Shown here: positions 12,821 through 24,380 of the stretch, piece after piece
Position numbering within the stretch: position 1 is the stretch's first letter
Layout of the letters: each line of letters opens with the position of its first letter
Source of the DNA: Ganoderma boninense
Taxonomy: Eukaryota > Basidiomycota > Agaricomycetes > Polyporales > Polyporaceae
Assembly (NCBI GenBank): GCA_002900995.3
Contig: CM035312.1
Location: forward strand, 1,612,001-1,676,000
Length of the DNA stretch: 64,000 nt
Direction: 5' to 3'
Position numbers and translations under genes: made by a program
The notes under the pieces: model-generated
What the model saw: only the letters and a program-made list of their open reading frames with translations
Databases searched by the model: none
What the model was told of the DNA's origin: nothing

Positions 12821-14831
12821 ATGAAGCACTTCCGCCGCAAACGGACGACATCTACAACCTTCCCATCGCCCGCGAACGCCCTCTCAATATCCGTACCCAA
12901 CCCTGCGCCTCCGGCGCCCACTTCCCAGCCCAACACCCCGCTATATGCGCGATTTACAACTCACCGCAGCCCAGAACGCGCAGGGTCCAAGCCAGTCGTG
13001 TCCGGACCCATCGCACTTGCTCCGCGTAGGGCTGGTCAGGGCCCTGTTCATGTCCCCGCGGCGGGCCCACCTTCGCGAGGGTCATCGCCCCAGAAGGAGA
13101 TTATGAGGGAGGAGAGGAAATCCGTGCCCAAGCGAGAGGACTGGGTAATGGAGGAGTGGATGGTGAATAGGTCAAGCGAGGACGAGGTGCGAATGAGGGA
13201 GGGGGACTGGGAGGTGAAGAGGATGCCGAGCAGCGGAGAGGGCCTTTTGGGGAGGAGCGGAGAGCGTGTAGAGGGCGAGCGCGTTCTCTTGCCCGCACGG
13301 AAGCGGACAGTGAAGAGAACGGCAGATGAGGAGGACGCGGAGGAGGCACAGTGGAGGGATGTAGCTGAAGAAACGGCCGCAGACTTCGCCGTCAAGAGGC
13401 CGCGTTTCGGAGGAACCGCGTTTCTTTCCGGACGAGCTTGCTCCTCTTCCTCCCCGCCAGTCAACGCAGCGAAGGACCGAGGAGGTTGCTACAGGGCGTA
13501 CAAGACCGGCGTCACATGGAGAAGTCTCGCCCGTGATGGAGAGTGGGCCGGGAGAGGGAGTCAGCGGGGCGGAGCGACCGCGCGTGAACAGTCCACACGT
13601 CATCCCCCCGCCACCTCGCACGGCCTCACGCAGGAAGGTCGCGGTTGAAGGTGACGTGAATGTTGCATCAACTTCTCGGAGAAAACTGGAGGATCCCCGA
13701 GCCCGCGAAACACAACAGGAACCCCCTTTCACTTCGTCTCCGGCAATCCCATTTAGTTCCACTCACCATGGCTCTGCCTCTACGAGGGCTGTCGTCATCG
13801 GTTCTCCGTCACATTCGGATGCATGGGAGGACAAGTTTTCCACGCCGAAACGGATGCACGGAAATACCATCGCAACCAGCCCGTCTACTTCTCCTTCAAG
13901 TGGGAAGCCAGTGCGACCGCTCCCGGATCCCTTCAACTTTTCCAACAGGCCGACCGGTACGCAGAAGTCGACGACAAGCTCATCAAATGTCTTCAGCGCC
14001 GCCGCCGCCATTCAAGAATCCTCGAGCTCTGGTTCGACATCCCGCGAGTGGGAGGACCGTCCACGCGTTGTTGGCGACCGCGTACTTCTTCCTGCAAGGA
14101 AGGTGACTCTTCGTCATGCGGAGAACAGCAGCGAGAGTGACGGGCCACCAGAACGAGGACGGACATTGAACACGAAAAGACATACACGCCTGTCTCGAGA
14201 CCTTGGTTCTGACATCTCGGTGGCGACATCAGCCGGTACCTTCGTGGCGTCCACCGTCTCTCCTCCATCAAGCAATCTATCGTATTTGCCTGACAGGAAT
14301 GAAACCGTTCTGTACGATAGTAGGCTTGTTTCCGAAGTCGTTGCTCGACCACTGCCCCGGCCCGACGGAAGCTCCATGAAACCTCCTGCAAGGTCAGCAT
14401 CAAACGCAGAGTCCACAACGATCGGCCCCAAGGCCAACTCCAAGGCGGTGTTTCCCGGCGCAAGACCGTCACTGGACCGCGCGAAGTCATCGGAAGATTC
14501 AGCAGCGAGCAACGTCTCCTCTGGGAGCGGTACGACTGCGGCGGCCTCGAACGTGACTTCGAAGTCTTCAAGCTCCACCGAGACAAGTGAACGACTACCG
14601 AGGCGCAGGAAATACTCCTTGCTGGCTGCGTTCGGGCTGCCGAGATCTCGGACAACCTCTGAGTCCGAGACGAGCACTGGGCCTGCCATGCAGAGCACGA
14701 AGGTATGGAAGACTTTCATTTTGGATGGATGGTGGCTTCTGTCGTGGTGGTTGTGCCTTGTGACCCCGCTGGTGGTTGTGTTGGGTGACGGGCGTGGGTC
14801 CGCCTTGGCGAGTTGTGCGACGATAGCGTGA
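12821..14831 (+). CDS. Low-complexity Ser/Pro/Arg-rich protein with duplicated RVLLPARK motif; reading frame broken
   Basis: No family recognised. Two long overlapping frames with strongly coding composition meet near 13410. The first (from ATG 12821) is basic and Pro-rich, then acidic, and contains GERVLLPARKRTVKRT. The second contains GDRVLLPARKVTLRHA followed by Ser-rich sequence and ends at the stop at 14829-14831. The shared RVLLPARK octamer about 260 codons apart argues that both belong to one protein. The second frame is already open upstream of its first Met (EEPRFFPDELAPLPRQS at about 13410-13460), and no convincing intron joins it to the first. One extra base near 13409 would explain the break. 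The hydrophobic-looking tail after 14690 may instead be an intron opening at GTATGG. The protein is probably disordered and nuclear; function unknown. Confidence 0.55.
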
Positions 14832-15055
14832 TGCCGCCCATTTCGATGCGCGAATGACAAGTCGAGGCGCTGTTGCAGGAGCAGGACGTGCATTCAGTTC
14901 CCCGCGGCTAGCACACGTTCTTCACCGTCACGTGGGCGCGTCGAGAACGGGGGATCGCGCCGCGAGTTAAGGTTCTCGCTATTTCGGTGTAGATGATCTC
15001 CCAGCTGGTTCCTGGACCATTGTATTTTATCCCGGTGCTGACGCTGTCGTGACAA

Positions 15056-18000
15056 CAGACCCCGGCCACGACTTCGTCGTCAGCTCCCTCGACTCCACCT
15101 CTGTCTGCTCCCTCTCCCTCTGTCCCCGACACGCTCCCTGCGCGTCCGGCGTTCGCGGCGTCGTCTGGCACTGGCAGCGGCCCAGCTTCCGTAAGCGAGA
15201 CCCGTCAGGTACGTCTTACATTCACGTCACGTCTTGCTCGCTTCCGGTCGGCAGGGCATAAAGTGGACGTCATGAATTTGACGCGTTCCATGCCTACAGC
15301 ACCCTGCTTCTGCCGCCGGACGCTCTCTCCCCGACGTTCACCTGCACTCCTTGCATCTCAGCGGCTTCGACTTCCCCCTCGACGCTCTCCTCGCTGACGG
15401 CCAAAAAGCTACCGACGACACATTGGCGGCGCCTGTGTCGGTGCACCCGCCACAAAGTCCTCAGACATCAAAACGCCGGAGCATTGTGATCCCTGTCGAC
15501 TCTCCGCCAGCCCTCGCTTCAACCCCCGATCCTGACCCATCTCCCGCGGCGTCGCGCGAACCAACCTCGGTAAGCCCATCTCTATCCCCAGCGCAAAACT
15601 CAAATACCCGCAACCTTGCACCGAATCCGCCCCCTTCTGCGCCTCCCCGAAAGACCTCCCCCGTCCCTGTGAATCTTCCCCCGCGCGAAGCTCCTGGGCC
15701 CACCCCGCCTCCAAAGTCCGGTGCAAAGACTACCTCACGCGGTATAGATCCTGATCACAGCTTGTTGTCCCCCGAATCGGACACGCGCTACCCGCTTCCA
15801 ACGCGTTCTTCGACCAATAAATCTTCCCAGTCGCGAGCGCACAAATCATCCTCGCATCCGAGCGACGGATCCCCCAGTCATTCTTCGCCAACTCATTCGT
15901 CTTCAGGCACACAAGAGCCTCCCAGTATGCTGCCCGCACCAACTCAGCGAGGCCCCATGCAAGGCCGTCCGCTTATTTTCGCCGCTATGGCCGCCGCAGA
16001 GGCCGAGGCGGAGATTAACGACCCAAGAGCGTGGATGGCGATTGCTACGGCGGACATGCAGGATATGGAGCACCAGAGACACGTACGGACCGAGCACAGC
16101 AACGGCTCTAGTCAGTTCGTCAACGGGTATCCCACGCCTCGGTCCTCGTCCCCGAGACTGCCCGTGGCGTCGCCCGACTCGAGGCTGGAGAGCAGGAGCG
16201 AGGCAGCAATGGGAGGGAGCATGGCCGAGTTCTCGGCGAAACAGTGGGGGAAGGAGCAACGAAACGACCTGCGCCACCCCTCGCATTCATACCCACAGAA
16301 CTCTTCGACGCTGCCGCCGGGAAATATGCGAGCGCCCACGGAAACGCATTCTCCTCGCCCACACAAGCTCAGCAAGTCCAAGTCGCGTGTGAGTAGGATG
16401 ACGGATGCCTCGCAACCTGTGGCGCCACCACACCTGCACTCCCATTCCTATGGCCACGCGCCGAGCACCTTTGGCGCGAAGCCTCCCACTCCCGTCGAGG
16501 ATGCACCTCCCGTACGCACACGCGAGGGTCCGTCGCAGAGTGTTGCCAAGCTCACCCGCGCTCCGTCCCATGGCACTATGTCCGCACCTTCAGCTACTTC
16601 CAGCTCGCCATTCCAGACGCGCAATGAGAAGGGCCCCCTCGATAGACGTCCCACCGAGGCATCCCGCTCGCCCCCTCCAAGAGTCATCTCCTCAGAGTCG
16701 CCTGTACCGACTCGACCGGTGAAAGTGCTTACCGAGCGCCAAATGGAGAAATTAAGCGCCAAGAAGGGTGTGCACGCCGATGCTTTGAATGGGGCGCATT
16801 CCTCGCAACGTCGTCACGAACAGCCACCGCCTATCAAAAGCCCGCCGGCGCGCGCCCTGCCACCGACACCCCATACCCCACCCGACGAACCGCCGATGCT
16901 GCAGGCATCGAATAGCGGCAGCACGAATGGAATACCTTCACGTCCGGCGACTCCGCAGACTCGTCACGAGGATGCCACGGTGAGCACCCCCGAGAAAGAG
17001 GTGGAATCCGATCTCCCTCCGAGCCCAAGCTCGCCCGAGGAGTATGCCCGAGCCCGCTCCCGACGTCGCGGGAAGGCTTTAGAGAAGGATCGTCCTGAAG
17101 GCATTGAAAATGTCACTGTGGCGGCAGACCCAGAACCAGAGGAACCGAAGCCACCGACCTTCTACCCGCTCGAGAACCATGTTACCGACGCGACGCTCTT
17201 TGGACAGCTGTTAGGATATCTGTCCTTTGGCGATTGGCTTGCGCTCTCCAGCGTCAGCAAGGTCATCCGGACGACGTTGTATGGGAACCGCGAACACACG
17301 GAGCGCGTTCTAGAGCGATATCTGCGCGTTGTCGGCTACGCGTGTTGGGCGTTTCCAGAGAGCGAACCGCTCGCTCTCACCTTGACGGTAAGATATCCTG
17401 ATCCCAGATTAGCGCACGAATGCTAAATTGTTCTTTAGGATTTGAACGCATACATGCATGGTGTCTCGGTGCCCCCGCATCAGTTCTCGCGCCATGCGGA
17501 GACATACCTCGAGATGAAGGGGCGGCGAGAATGGGACGCAGTGCAATGTCTTGCCGCAGCTTGCAGAGCATTCACACGTGTCGTCCTCCGCCTTCGTGCT
17601 CAAGCCGAGGCTGAGGCGCGCATTGTCTCAGCCATGGCGCGCGAAAAAACCCGTAGCCCTTTGCGCGGATGGGGAGGCTCGACAACTTCTCTCAGCCATG
17701 TATCGCACCAGCACGCGCACTTCACGCACAAGAACAGCCAGTCACGAAACTCAAGCCGCGCACCGTCCCCGACATCTATGTTCAGCCACTCCCACCACGG
17801 CAACCCAGGCCACTCGCGCGACGGTTCGTTCGACGGCCACGTCGTCCACCGCAGCCAGAGTGTAGCGCAGCTCCAGGCGTCTGGAAACGGGAATGGAGCC
17901 GGAGGTTTCCAGTCCCCCCTCTTCCGTTTGCGAAGAGCGCCTCTGCTACAGGTGTGCGTCGCGTCGCCGGAGGGTGACTGGCTCTCGGACGCAAGCGTGC

Positions 18001-18907
18001 TTGAGTGTGAGCAGGAACTCAAGCGTGCTGGAGTCTTGCCCTTGCTGCGGCCTGGAGATGTTGTGTGGGACACGGCCGTGGGTGACGAGGGGAACATGGG
18101 GCGGTTGGTATGGGACGGGAGCTATCTCATCGTGAGTTATTACTGTCACTATATGCGCTTCCCCTTTGCCGAGAGCATGCCACGTAGGACTTGGACTACA
18201 CGTACTCGCGTGCAGGCGACCTACCGAAGTATCTCCCGACCTTGGCCTTCCCGCCCTCATACTTCCACCGAGTTATTCGGACGATGGGAAGCGGAAACCC
18301 TATTTGCCATATCAATATCTCGCCTTGGGGCCAGGAGGTCGCGGCGAACCTCCAGCTGCTGCAGGACAGGGTGAAGACCGAGACGTATGTCACCTCCATT
18401 CCATCTCTGCTTCTGCGTCCCTTTGATCAGACACATCTGCAGACCGCAGGGTGGACATCATATGGTCGTGCGATGGGTGCACCGATCGTCGTTCACCATC
18501 CGTCCTGCATCGAGCGGCAAACCGCTTCGAATCTCGGTTCCGAAGGGTGTCGGACCTGGTCCTAGTCCGGGAGGCGCTTGGCTTGTTGACCCGGGTTGGT
18601 TCGGCACTGTCGTTGTCGAAGCTGAAGGCACGAACGAGGGCCTCGCAGACTTGCAAGAACGCTGCCGTGGCGCGTTTCCCGTACGTGCCATGGGAGCAGA
18701 CCCCAGCTTGAACGTCAGCCCTGAACGTGCAGCACGCATGGAAGAGAGGAGGAGCGTGTTCCGAATCCTTAGGGAGCGGAGGTATGTGAACCGTTCGCCA
18801 TCGCACGCACCTAATTTCGAGTTGACGCCGACGCCTTTCACCCCAGTCGCCCTGGAGAAATCTGGCTCAAGACGGTCACGGACAAAGAGCGGCTGCTGCC
18901 CCCTTGA
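15056..18907 (+). CDS. Large F-box protein with Ser/Pro-rich N-terminus
   Basis: Probable substrate-recognition subunit of an SCF ubiquitin ligase. The main exon (through 17387) encodes about 670 residues of Pro/Ser-rich, presumably disordered sequence. It ends with an F-box-like helical region at 17176-17345 (NHVTDATLFGQLLGYL, SFGDWLALSSVSKVIR). Later exons are 17439-18131, 18188-18384, 18443-18781 and 18847-18907, giving WDTAVGDEGNMGRLVWDG, LPTLAFPPSYFHRVI, SPWGQEVAANLQLLQDR, ISVPKGVGPGPSPGGAW and the end IWLKTVTDKERLLPP. The conserved globular C-terminus suggests a specific substrate or cofactor domain that I cannot name. The 5' end is unresolved. An exon around 15056-15209 reads Ser/Pro-rich, and the frame HEFDAFHAYSTLLLPPD (from 15271) is one base out of phase with the main exon; see findings. 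No Met is assigned. Confidence 0.82.
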
Positions 18908-19662
18908 GCCTCATGGCTCGGACACGGACGTCCTTCCTTCCCTCATGGACATTTGCATCACTTCACAGATTCACTCTATTGTTCCCACCACATTCTGTCC
19001 CGCTGTGTCCACTAGTAACGAATAATGTAGACTTTATGCTTGCGCTGTATTGTTGTTATTTGTCATATCCCGTTCTGCTCGTATAGTGGAGTGCGGTCAC
19101 GCCTTCTGCCATGTTTGCGCTATCCTGTTATACCGTATTTAATCAGTGTTTGTACACTAGAGTTCATAATATCGCATGTCCCACGACGTTCTCGATTAGT
19201 TTCCATTTGAATAACTGGCCGGCTCTGTGTACCGGTTGCCACCGGACCACGAAGATGTGGATCAACGTTTGATAGTAACTGAGATAACCTCACACTTTCT
19301 TAGCGCTGTCGACATTGACGCGGAACATTGACGCGTAAACCGCTGTGGTCCTCAACGTTTTACCGTCATCGCATGCTCATTAATGTGGCATACCGAAACA
19401 ATCGATTGGTGGGCTGGCGACAAAAGAGCCACACGGCGGGTTCAAGGCATACGGGAAGACATAGATTGGACTAAGTTTGAGGCCACTGCACATGACACTC
19501 CAATGCTATCTTAGGGAGAAGACTCGGACAGCATTACGGTCTCGAATTGTAGCACTTCTTTCTAATATAATGTGGTCCAATGAGCTGAGGCATCGCTGGC
19601 ATGAATATTGCCAAAAAGAAGTACCTTGAGCATTTATCCGGATCACCCACTGGGCGTCGGCG
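18908..19662. other. Intergenic, convergent 3' regions
   Basis: AT-richer sequence between the stops of the F-box gene (+) and the Rfa1_N-like gene (-). No ORF of interest. Confidence 0.5.
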
Positions 19663-20329
19663 TTAGACGATGGCCTCGGTAGCGACCTGGAAGACTTGGG
19701 AAAGGGCCTCGAGCACCAAGTCGATGAGGGTCTCGGGCGAGAGCCCCCCCAGGTTGGCAGGAAGGAGCGCCTGCAGACGCTGTTCAGCTTCACCGCGGCG
19801 CGCCTTCTCCAGCTGGAGCCTTTCGCGAAGCTCTGGAAAGCGAGTTTCCATCGTCAGCGGGGCCGCTTGTGAGCGGGTGGATATTGGACACTAACGGCAG
19901 ATAATTCGGTCCATGTCCGTCAATTTCAACGCGAAGTCTTCGGTGACAACCTCCGCACTGTGGACGACGACGACGCTGAAGAGGGCGTGAGCGCTGCCGC
20001 GGCGATGATATAAGTATGGATTTCCCCGTCGGGGCGTACCTCTTGTTGCTTCCATGAGGGATGCGGACCATCTGTTCGATCTTGATCACCGCGCCGTCGG
20101 CGACAGCGTTGGCCCCAATGTCTGCGCCGAGAGGGACGACGACCTGGGACTCGCCGCCATTGCCATCCGTAAGGGTGACCCGGTACTTGGCTTGGAACCC
20201 GCCAATCTCGCGGTCCTCGAGCTCCTCGATCGTGGTGACTTGGACGATGGGACGAGTGACCAGAACACAGTGGTCTGCGGGATTCTCAAGGCGAGAGCAA
20301 ACGTCGTTGGTAAGAGCGACTGAGGCCAT
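19663..20329 (-). CDS. RPA1 N-terminal (Rfa1_N, OB-fold)-like small protein with coiled-coil tail
   Basis: Three exons (20329-20040, 19993-19896, 19832-19663) sum to 558 nt, giving 185 residues. The body resembles the N-terminal OB fold of replication protein A subunit 1: ALTNDVCSRLENPADHCV, then PIVQVTTIEEL, the strand and turn KYRVTLTDGNGGES, ADGAVIKIEQMVRIP, and AHALFSVVVVHSAEVV. In RPA1 this module binds checkpoint and repair proteins rather than ssDNA. Here it is not followed by the ssDNA-binding domains. Instead a charged helix (LRERLQLEKARRGEAEQRL) and an amphipathic leucine-rich segment end the protein. The second intron has a good branch site (CTGAC) and a TTTCCAG acceptor. A paralogue lies at 23855-24380 on the same strand. 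The family call rests on motif resemblance. Function unknown. Confidence 0.68.
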
Positions 20330-23300
20330 GTCGAAGGGAGGATATGGATGGATGGTTCTGGTTCTCCTCGACCTCCTTGCAGGTTTTTATCTTCATCTCG
20401 AGCGTTGGAGGTTAACGCTGTAGATATCCACCTGGGACGCATGGGCGCAGAGTAGTATGGGGTGAGAACGCCTACTGCGTGTGATTGACGGCAGGTCTCC
20501 GGCGAAGGTTGAAGGCAGCTGCTCAATGGATTGTGGTTTTCGGGGCGGCTGAAGGTCTGAATCGAAGGACAAGTGGTGCAACCTACGTACACCTTCGCCG
20601 CCACGCCCTGCCGCCGAGGCGACATTGACAGAGGCGGCTTTTAGCCGTATGTTATGTCATGAGAAGACAGAACATGCGGCACTGTGGTCGTGAGTTCGCA
20701 GGTGTCCTTGGAGTAATGGAGCTGTACCTTGAGCCAATTGCCATGGACCGGAGAGCGGACTGCGGTGGCGGGGGTACAACGTCCTGAAGCGTTGAAGAGG
20801 TCAGTGTAACAATGTCGGAGGATACCATGTTCCGTGCGATGTACCTTGTGTATCCTAAGCATTACGACGTCCGAGGTAACTCGACTGGAAGATCATGAAG
20901 GCATTTTACCATGCATGAGATGGCAATTGTGACGGGACAGTACGCACTCACGCGGTGATTAGAACCTGCAATGAATTGAACAAGGGAGACGCTCAGATAT
21001 CTGCCGTTCATCAAGCTAAGCTCCTTCTTCCGGATATCTGAATGAGGGCAATCCCATAGGCCTTGAAACCCAATGTGCTGCTCGGGAAGGGCAGCATAGG
21101 CACCGAAATGGGTGAGCTGGAAATAGTCATGAGCTCGCCGTCACTAAGTTTAGGCTGAGAGTCGGACTTTGGTACGAAGCCTTCTTGCCTCGGTGAACCA
21201 CACTGCGCGGTGACATGCGGACGGCGTATCAGGGCGGATAAACACCACGGCCGAGCAAAACGGACCTTCGGACGTAAGACTTGGCAATCCCTCTACTATA
21301 CAGCACAGCCTGCGAACGAGAGGTTTGTAGATGTTCCCAACCCCGCATTGACACCGATGCATGGGTGAAAGAGATGGAAACAATGTTCCACGTATTTGCG
21401 GAGCGGAGATGACTGTGGGTCCAAAGTTGGTTAGAAGGGATGTTATATATTAATGAGTGATTACACCTGCAGGGGCAGTCTAAACAGGAAATGTGAGTGC
21501 TTTTCGGTGCATGATCTCCAGTTGTGAAAGTGTCCCACAGTCTAGTAAGTCTCGTTACCATTTAACTTGATACACCTTATCATCAAATTGAACTCACCGT
21601 TTCGAAGGCTCAACGAAGTGACATGGTACTAGAGAGCGACGATGCACCAAAGTGGAGAGCGAACACTCGTATTCAATTGGAAAAGATTGCTGATGACTCG
21701 GAACTAGAGATGGTCAGCAAGTCAGAACGTCCTTACTGACTTTGGATTCGGGTAGTCTCGGCTCCAGACGTTCTACACTCCTCTCGCGGTGGCTCGCAAG
21801 CTCACCGCTGCCCCACGAGGAACAGATACGAGGCCACATGAGGAGCCTTGGACGCCAGAACGAATGGGAACTAGACCTGTAGGATGCGGAAACTAATCCG
21901 CAGAGATGCAAATGGGAATGCACCCAGCATCAGAATCTTCGGCACCTTCTAGCTCCTCGGGCCCAGACGTTTCGACGGCAAAGCCCTTTGGCTGCGGACG
22001 CCTGATAACCACCATGAATGTGGTGAATTGAACGCTATCATCCCTCCATATGGTCCACCTGCTACGCACGAGTCACTGAGTTCTATGGTTTCCAGAAGGA
22101 AGCGTCGTGACGGTTTTCTGAACCTGAGGGAAAACACTCACCGTTCCGCGCTCCGACAGCTCTCGAAGAGCTTGCCCACCACTCGCCCTTCCAAGCATGA
22201 CGGCACAAGAGCGGAGTGGCGTTCCCCAATTCTGAGGTTTGGCGGCGACGTCCTGGCTGCCCAGCCGGGGGACAGCAGCGACTGGCTTTCAAGTTCAGCG
22301 GAATACCGCTGAACAACCCTCAGGGCGGGAGTGGCTCCGTCTACGATTACGTCGTCACCTGCAGTCCATACGTTATGGTCCGAGGCTAGGCCGCAACTCG
22401 AGCATGTGGATGGGGGTGGGCAAATAACGCGTCGATGTAGTCCTTGAAAAAGATAATGAAGACTGCCACTCAGCATATTGAATTTTGGAGTGTGTAGCCG
22501 GGCGGATGGGTTTCGCTCCAACTCTCAGTGAGCGTACGTCCCGCGAAGCGGGACTGTCCCTCGAACTTTGGCATTTAGGCGTCCGAGCATGCATCCGAGT
22601 GGACGTGGCAATTAGGTCCCGACTTCGAATGAGGGGAATGATTTGAGGAATGGGAAAATGCCGCATGCAGCAGCGCCCTGGAACTGTAGGCCGGGTGAGC
22701 ACGCGGCTCCGTGAGAGCACACCAAACCCCTACCTTAAGCCCACATTCAAATACTCCGTGACACATGTTTCGAGGAGCATGGCGCTGGTGTCTGAAAACG
22801 AGGTCCGCGTGGCCAGAGTGCATGAGTGCAAGCGTGACCACATAAGCGCCATATGTCGACCACAGAACCCAGAAGTACCAGGTAGAGTCCAAGAGGCAGC
22901 TGCCGTTGTGACGTGGATGGGAATAGAACCGCTCTCAGGGCCGGTGAAGTTGTTTGGCCGGGGCGATCGTTGAGATCATCATATTGACATGAGGCTTGCT
23001 TCGATTCACCACATTTATCTGGGACACACTATTAGTCGATATAGACGTAAATGTGGGGCATGTACGGACGGAACTTGCCCATACAAAAAGAACCAGAACA
23101 TGCCCTCGAAGCATGCCACAATCGCCCTCGGTGATTGGTGACATGGGTGGCGATATCCGAGTGTGCAAAGCTGGAAGTGACGCGGAGAGTTACAAACAAG
23201 AGCTGAATCGAGAAAGGCGGTAAAATTATAAATCCGGAAACAGTAAGGACACTCCTGAGAGAATCAGAGAGATGAACATCAGTCTGAGATCATGACCGCC

Positions 23301-23392
23301 GCGGCGTCGGTCAACTTGCCTATCCTCCTCAGGACCTTCTCAGACGCCACATAAAAGTTGTCGAGTGCAAGAAGGTCCACGCACACGTCATA
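20330..23392. other. Gene-poor stretch, nothing firmly recognised
   Basis: Contains many short minus-strand frames (for example 20641-20862 with LKVQLHYSKDTCELTT; 22575-22892 with TWYFWVLWSTYGAYVVTLAL) that could be exons of a heavily spliced or decayed membrane-protein gene. I could not join them into a consistent product or match a family. No transposase, reverse transcriptase or LTR is visible. Confidence 0.4.
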
Positions 23393-23579
23393 CTCCTTCC
23401 CACCGCACGCTTCGAGTTGAGGGCGATTTCTGGGAGCGAGGTTGGCCTGAATTCCTAGAGCGGTACACAGCCTAACGAGGGAAAGTATGAAACACGTGAT
23501 CTGGCGCTAATAATTCAGGCTGTGGGCCAACCTCGCTCCCAGAAATCGCCCTCAACTCGAAGCGTGCGGTGGGAAGGAG
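23393..23579. repeat. Perfect 55-bp inverted repeat with 77-bp spacer
   Basis: Positions 23393-23447 and 23525-23579 are exact reverse complements (arms begin CTCCTTCCCACCGCACG and end GAGGTTGGCC on the left). The spacer is 77 bp, and a further short imperfect match (CCTGAATT) lies just inside the arms after a few-base offset. A transcript would form a long stem-loop. It could be a foldback element, a small non-autonomous transposon remnant, or an assembly fold-back artefact. No coding frame covers it convincingly. Confidence 0.9.
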
Positions 23580-23854
23580 CCTGCGCACAAGTCCGAATGC
23601 GTCTCCGCCGCGCCTCTTGGAATCTGGCGTCTGAAAGAACAAGGGCCGGACGCTCACTGTGGACGGGCGTAGCTCCTTCAGGGGTAATCATATCGGCAAT
23701 AAATCACCTGGCACATTAAAATCGCCCAAGACACAGACTGAAAAAATGACCTTGCGGAACTGCCATCCAGTAGTTGGCTGCGGAGAGAGCGCGATCGCTC
23801 GCCCATCAAACGAACCACTTCCTTCCAAACGGATGGCCGAATCGGGCCGATAGC

Positions 23855-24380
23855 TCAGCTGTGGATGACCATTAATGCGGATCGAGCGCCGGAGACACCA
23901 TCGATTATTTCGATATCGTGCACGAGTATCGCGCTGGGGAGGACGAAAATATTACCGCCGCATACGCGCAACAAAGGAATTCAAGGTACCTAATATCATC
24001 GCTGAATAGGCGAGATCTCGTCTTGAATTTCACGGCGGACCCCACCTGGGGACTTTGGTGGTCATCTCGGTCGCCGAAGCTTCCTGCGGCGGATGGCGCC
24101 AACGCCAACCACATGGTATACTCGCGTCCGTCCGTGACGAAGAGCTTCGTAGCACTTTGTTACTGTGCCGCAGTCGGGTGGTTCGAGAGGACACAGGACG
24201 AGAACCCTGACCGCTGGGAACGTTGCCAGCACGGCGTCATCTGCAGGATCCTTGAGGCGAGCGCAGGCGTCGGAGGTCACGGGAACTGGAGAAACGACAG
24301 CAGGCTGGTGGAGCTTCGGGCTATCCGGATAACCCAAACGTTCGACGAAAGTGGTCGGAGATATCAGCACCTTGACACAT
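23855..24380 (-). pseudogene. Second Rfa1_N-like gene, apparently frameshifted
   Basis: Paralogous to the gene at 19663-20329. From ATG 24380 a short first exon (MCQ) splices to VPVTSDACARLKDPADDAVL, ATFPAVRVLVLCPLEPPD and TVTKCYEA. It then continues one base out of phase as LFVTDGREYTMWLALAP, GSAVKFKTRSRLFSDD and, across a GT-AG intron (acceptor CCCCAG near 23945), ISAILVHDIEIIDGV to a TGA at about 23855. The order of strands matches the first copy and the RPA1 N-terminal OB fold. The phase break near 24145 could be a one-base insertion (pseudogene or assembly error) or a 40-nt intron with GTGTCC donor. There is no coiled-coil tail. The initiation exon uses a weak donor (GTGCTG) and is tentative. 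Confidence 0.5.

Noticed and set aside
14690..14831. Hydrophobic C-terminal segment (WWLLSWWLCLVTPLVVVL) as a membrane anchor
   Set aside because: Trp/Leu/Val-rich because of TGG/GTG repeats in T/G-rich DNA starting at a GTATGG donor-like site; probably intron or 3' UTR read-through.
23447..23465. ATTCCTAGAGCGGT shared with position about 34393
   Set aside because: Only 14 nt with unrelated flanks, one copy inside the BEACH exon; consistent with chance.
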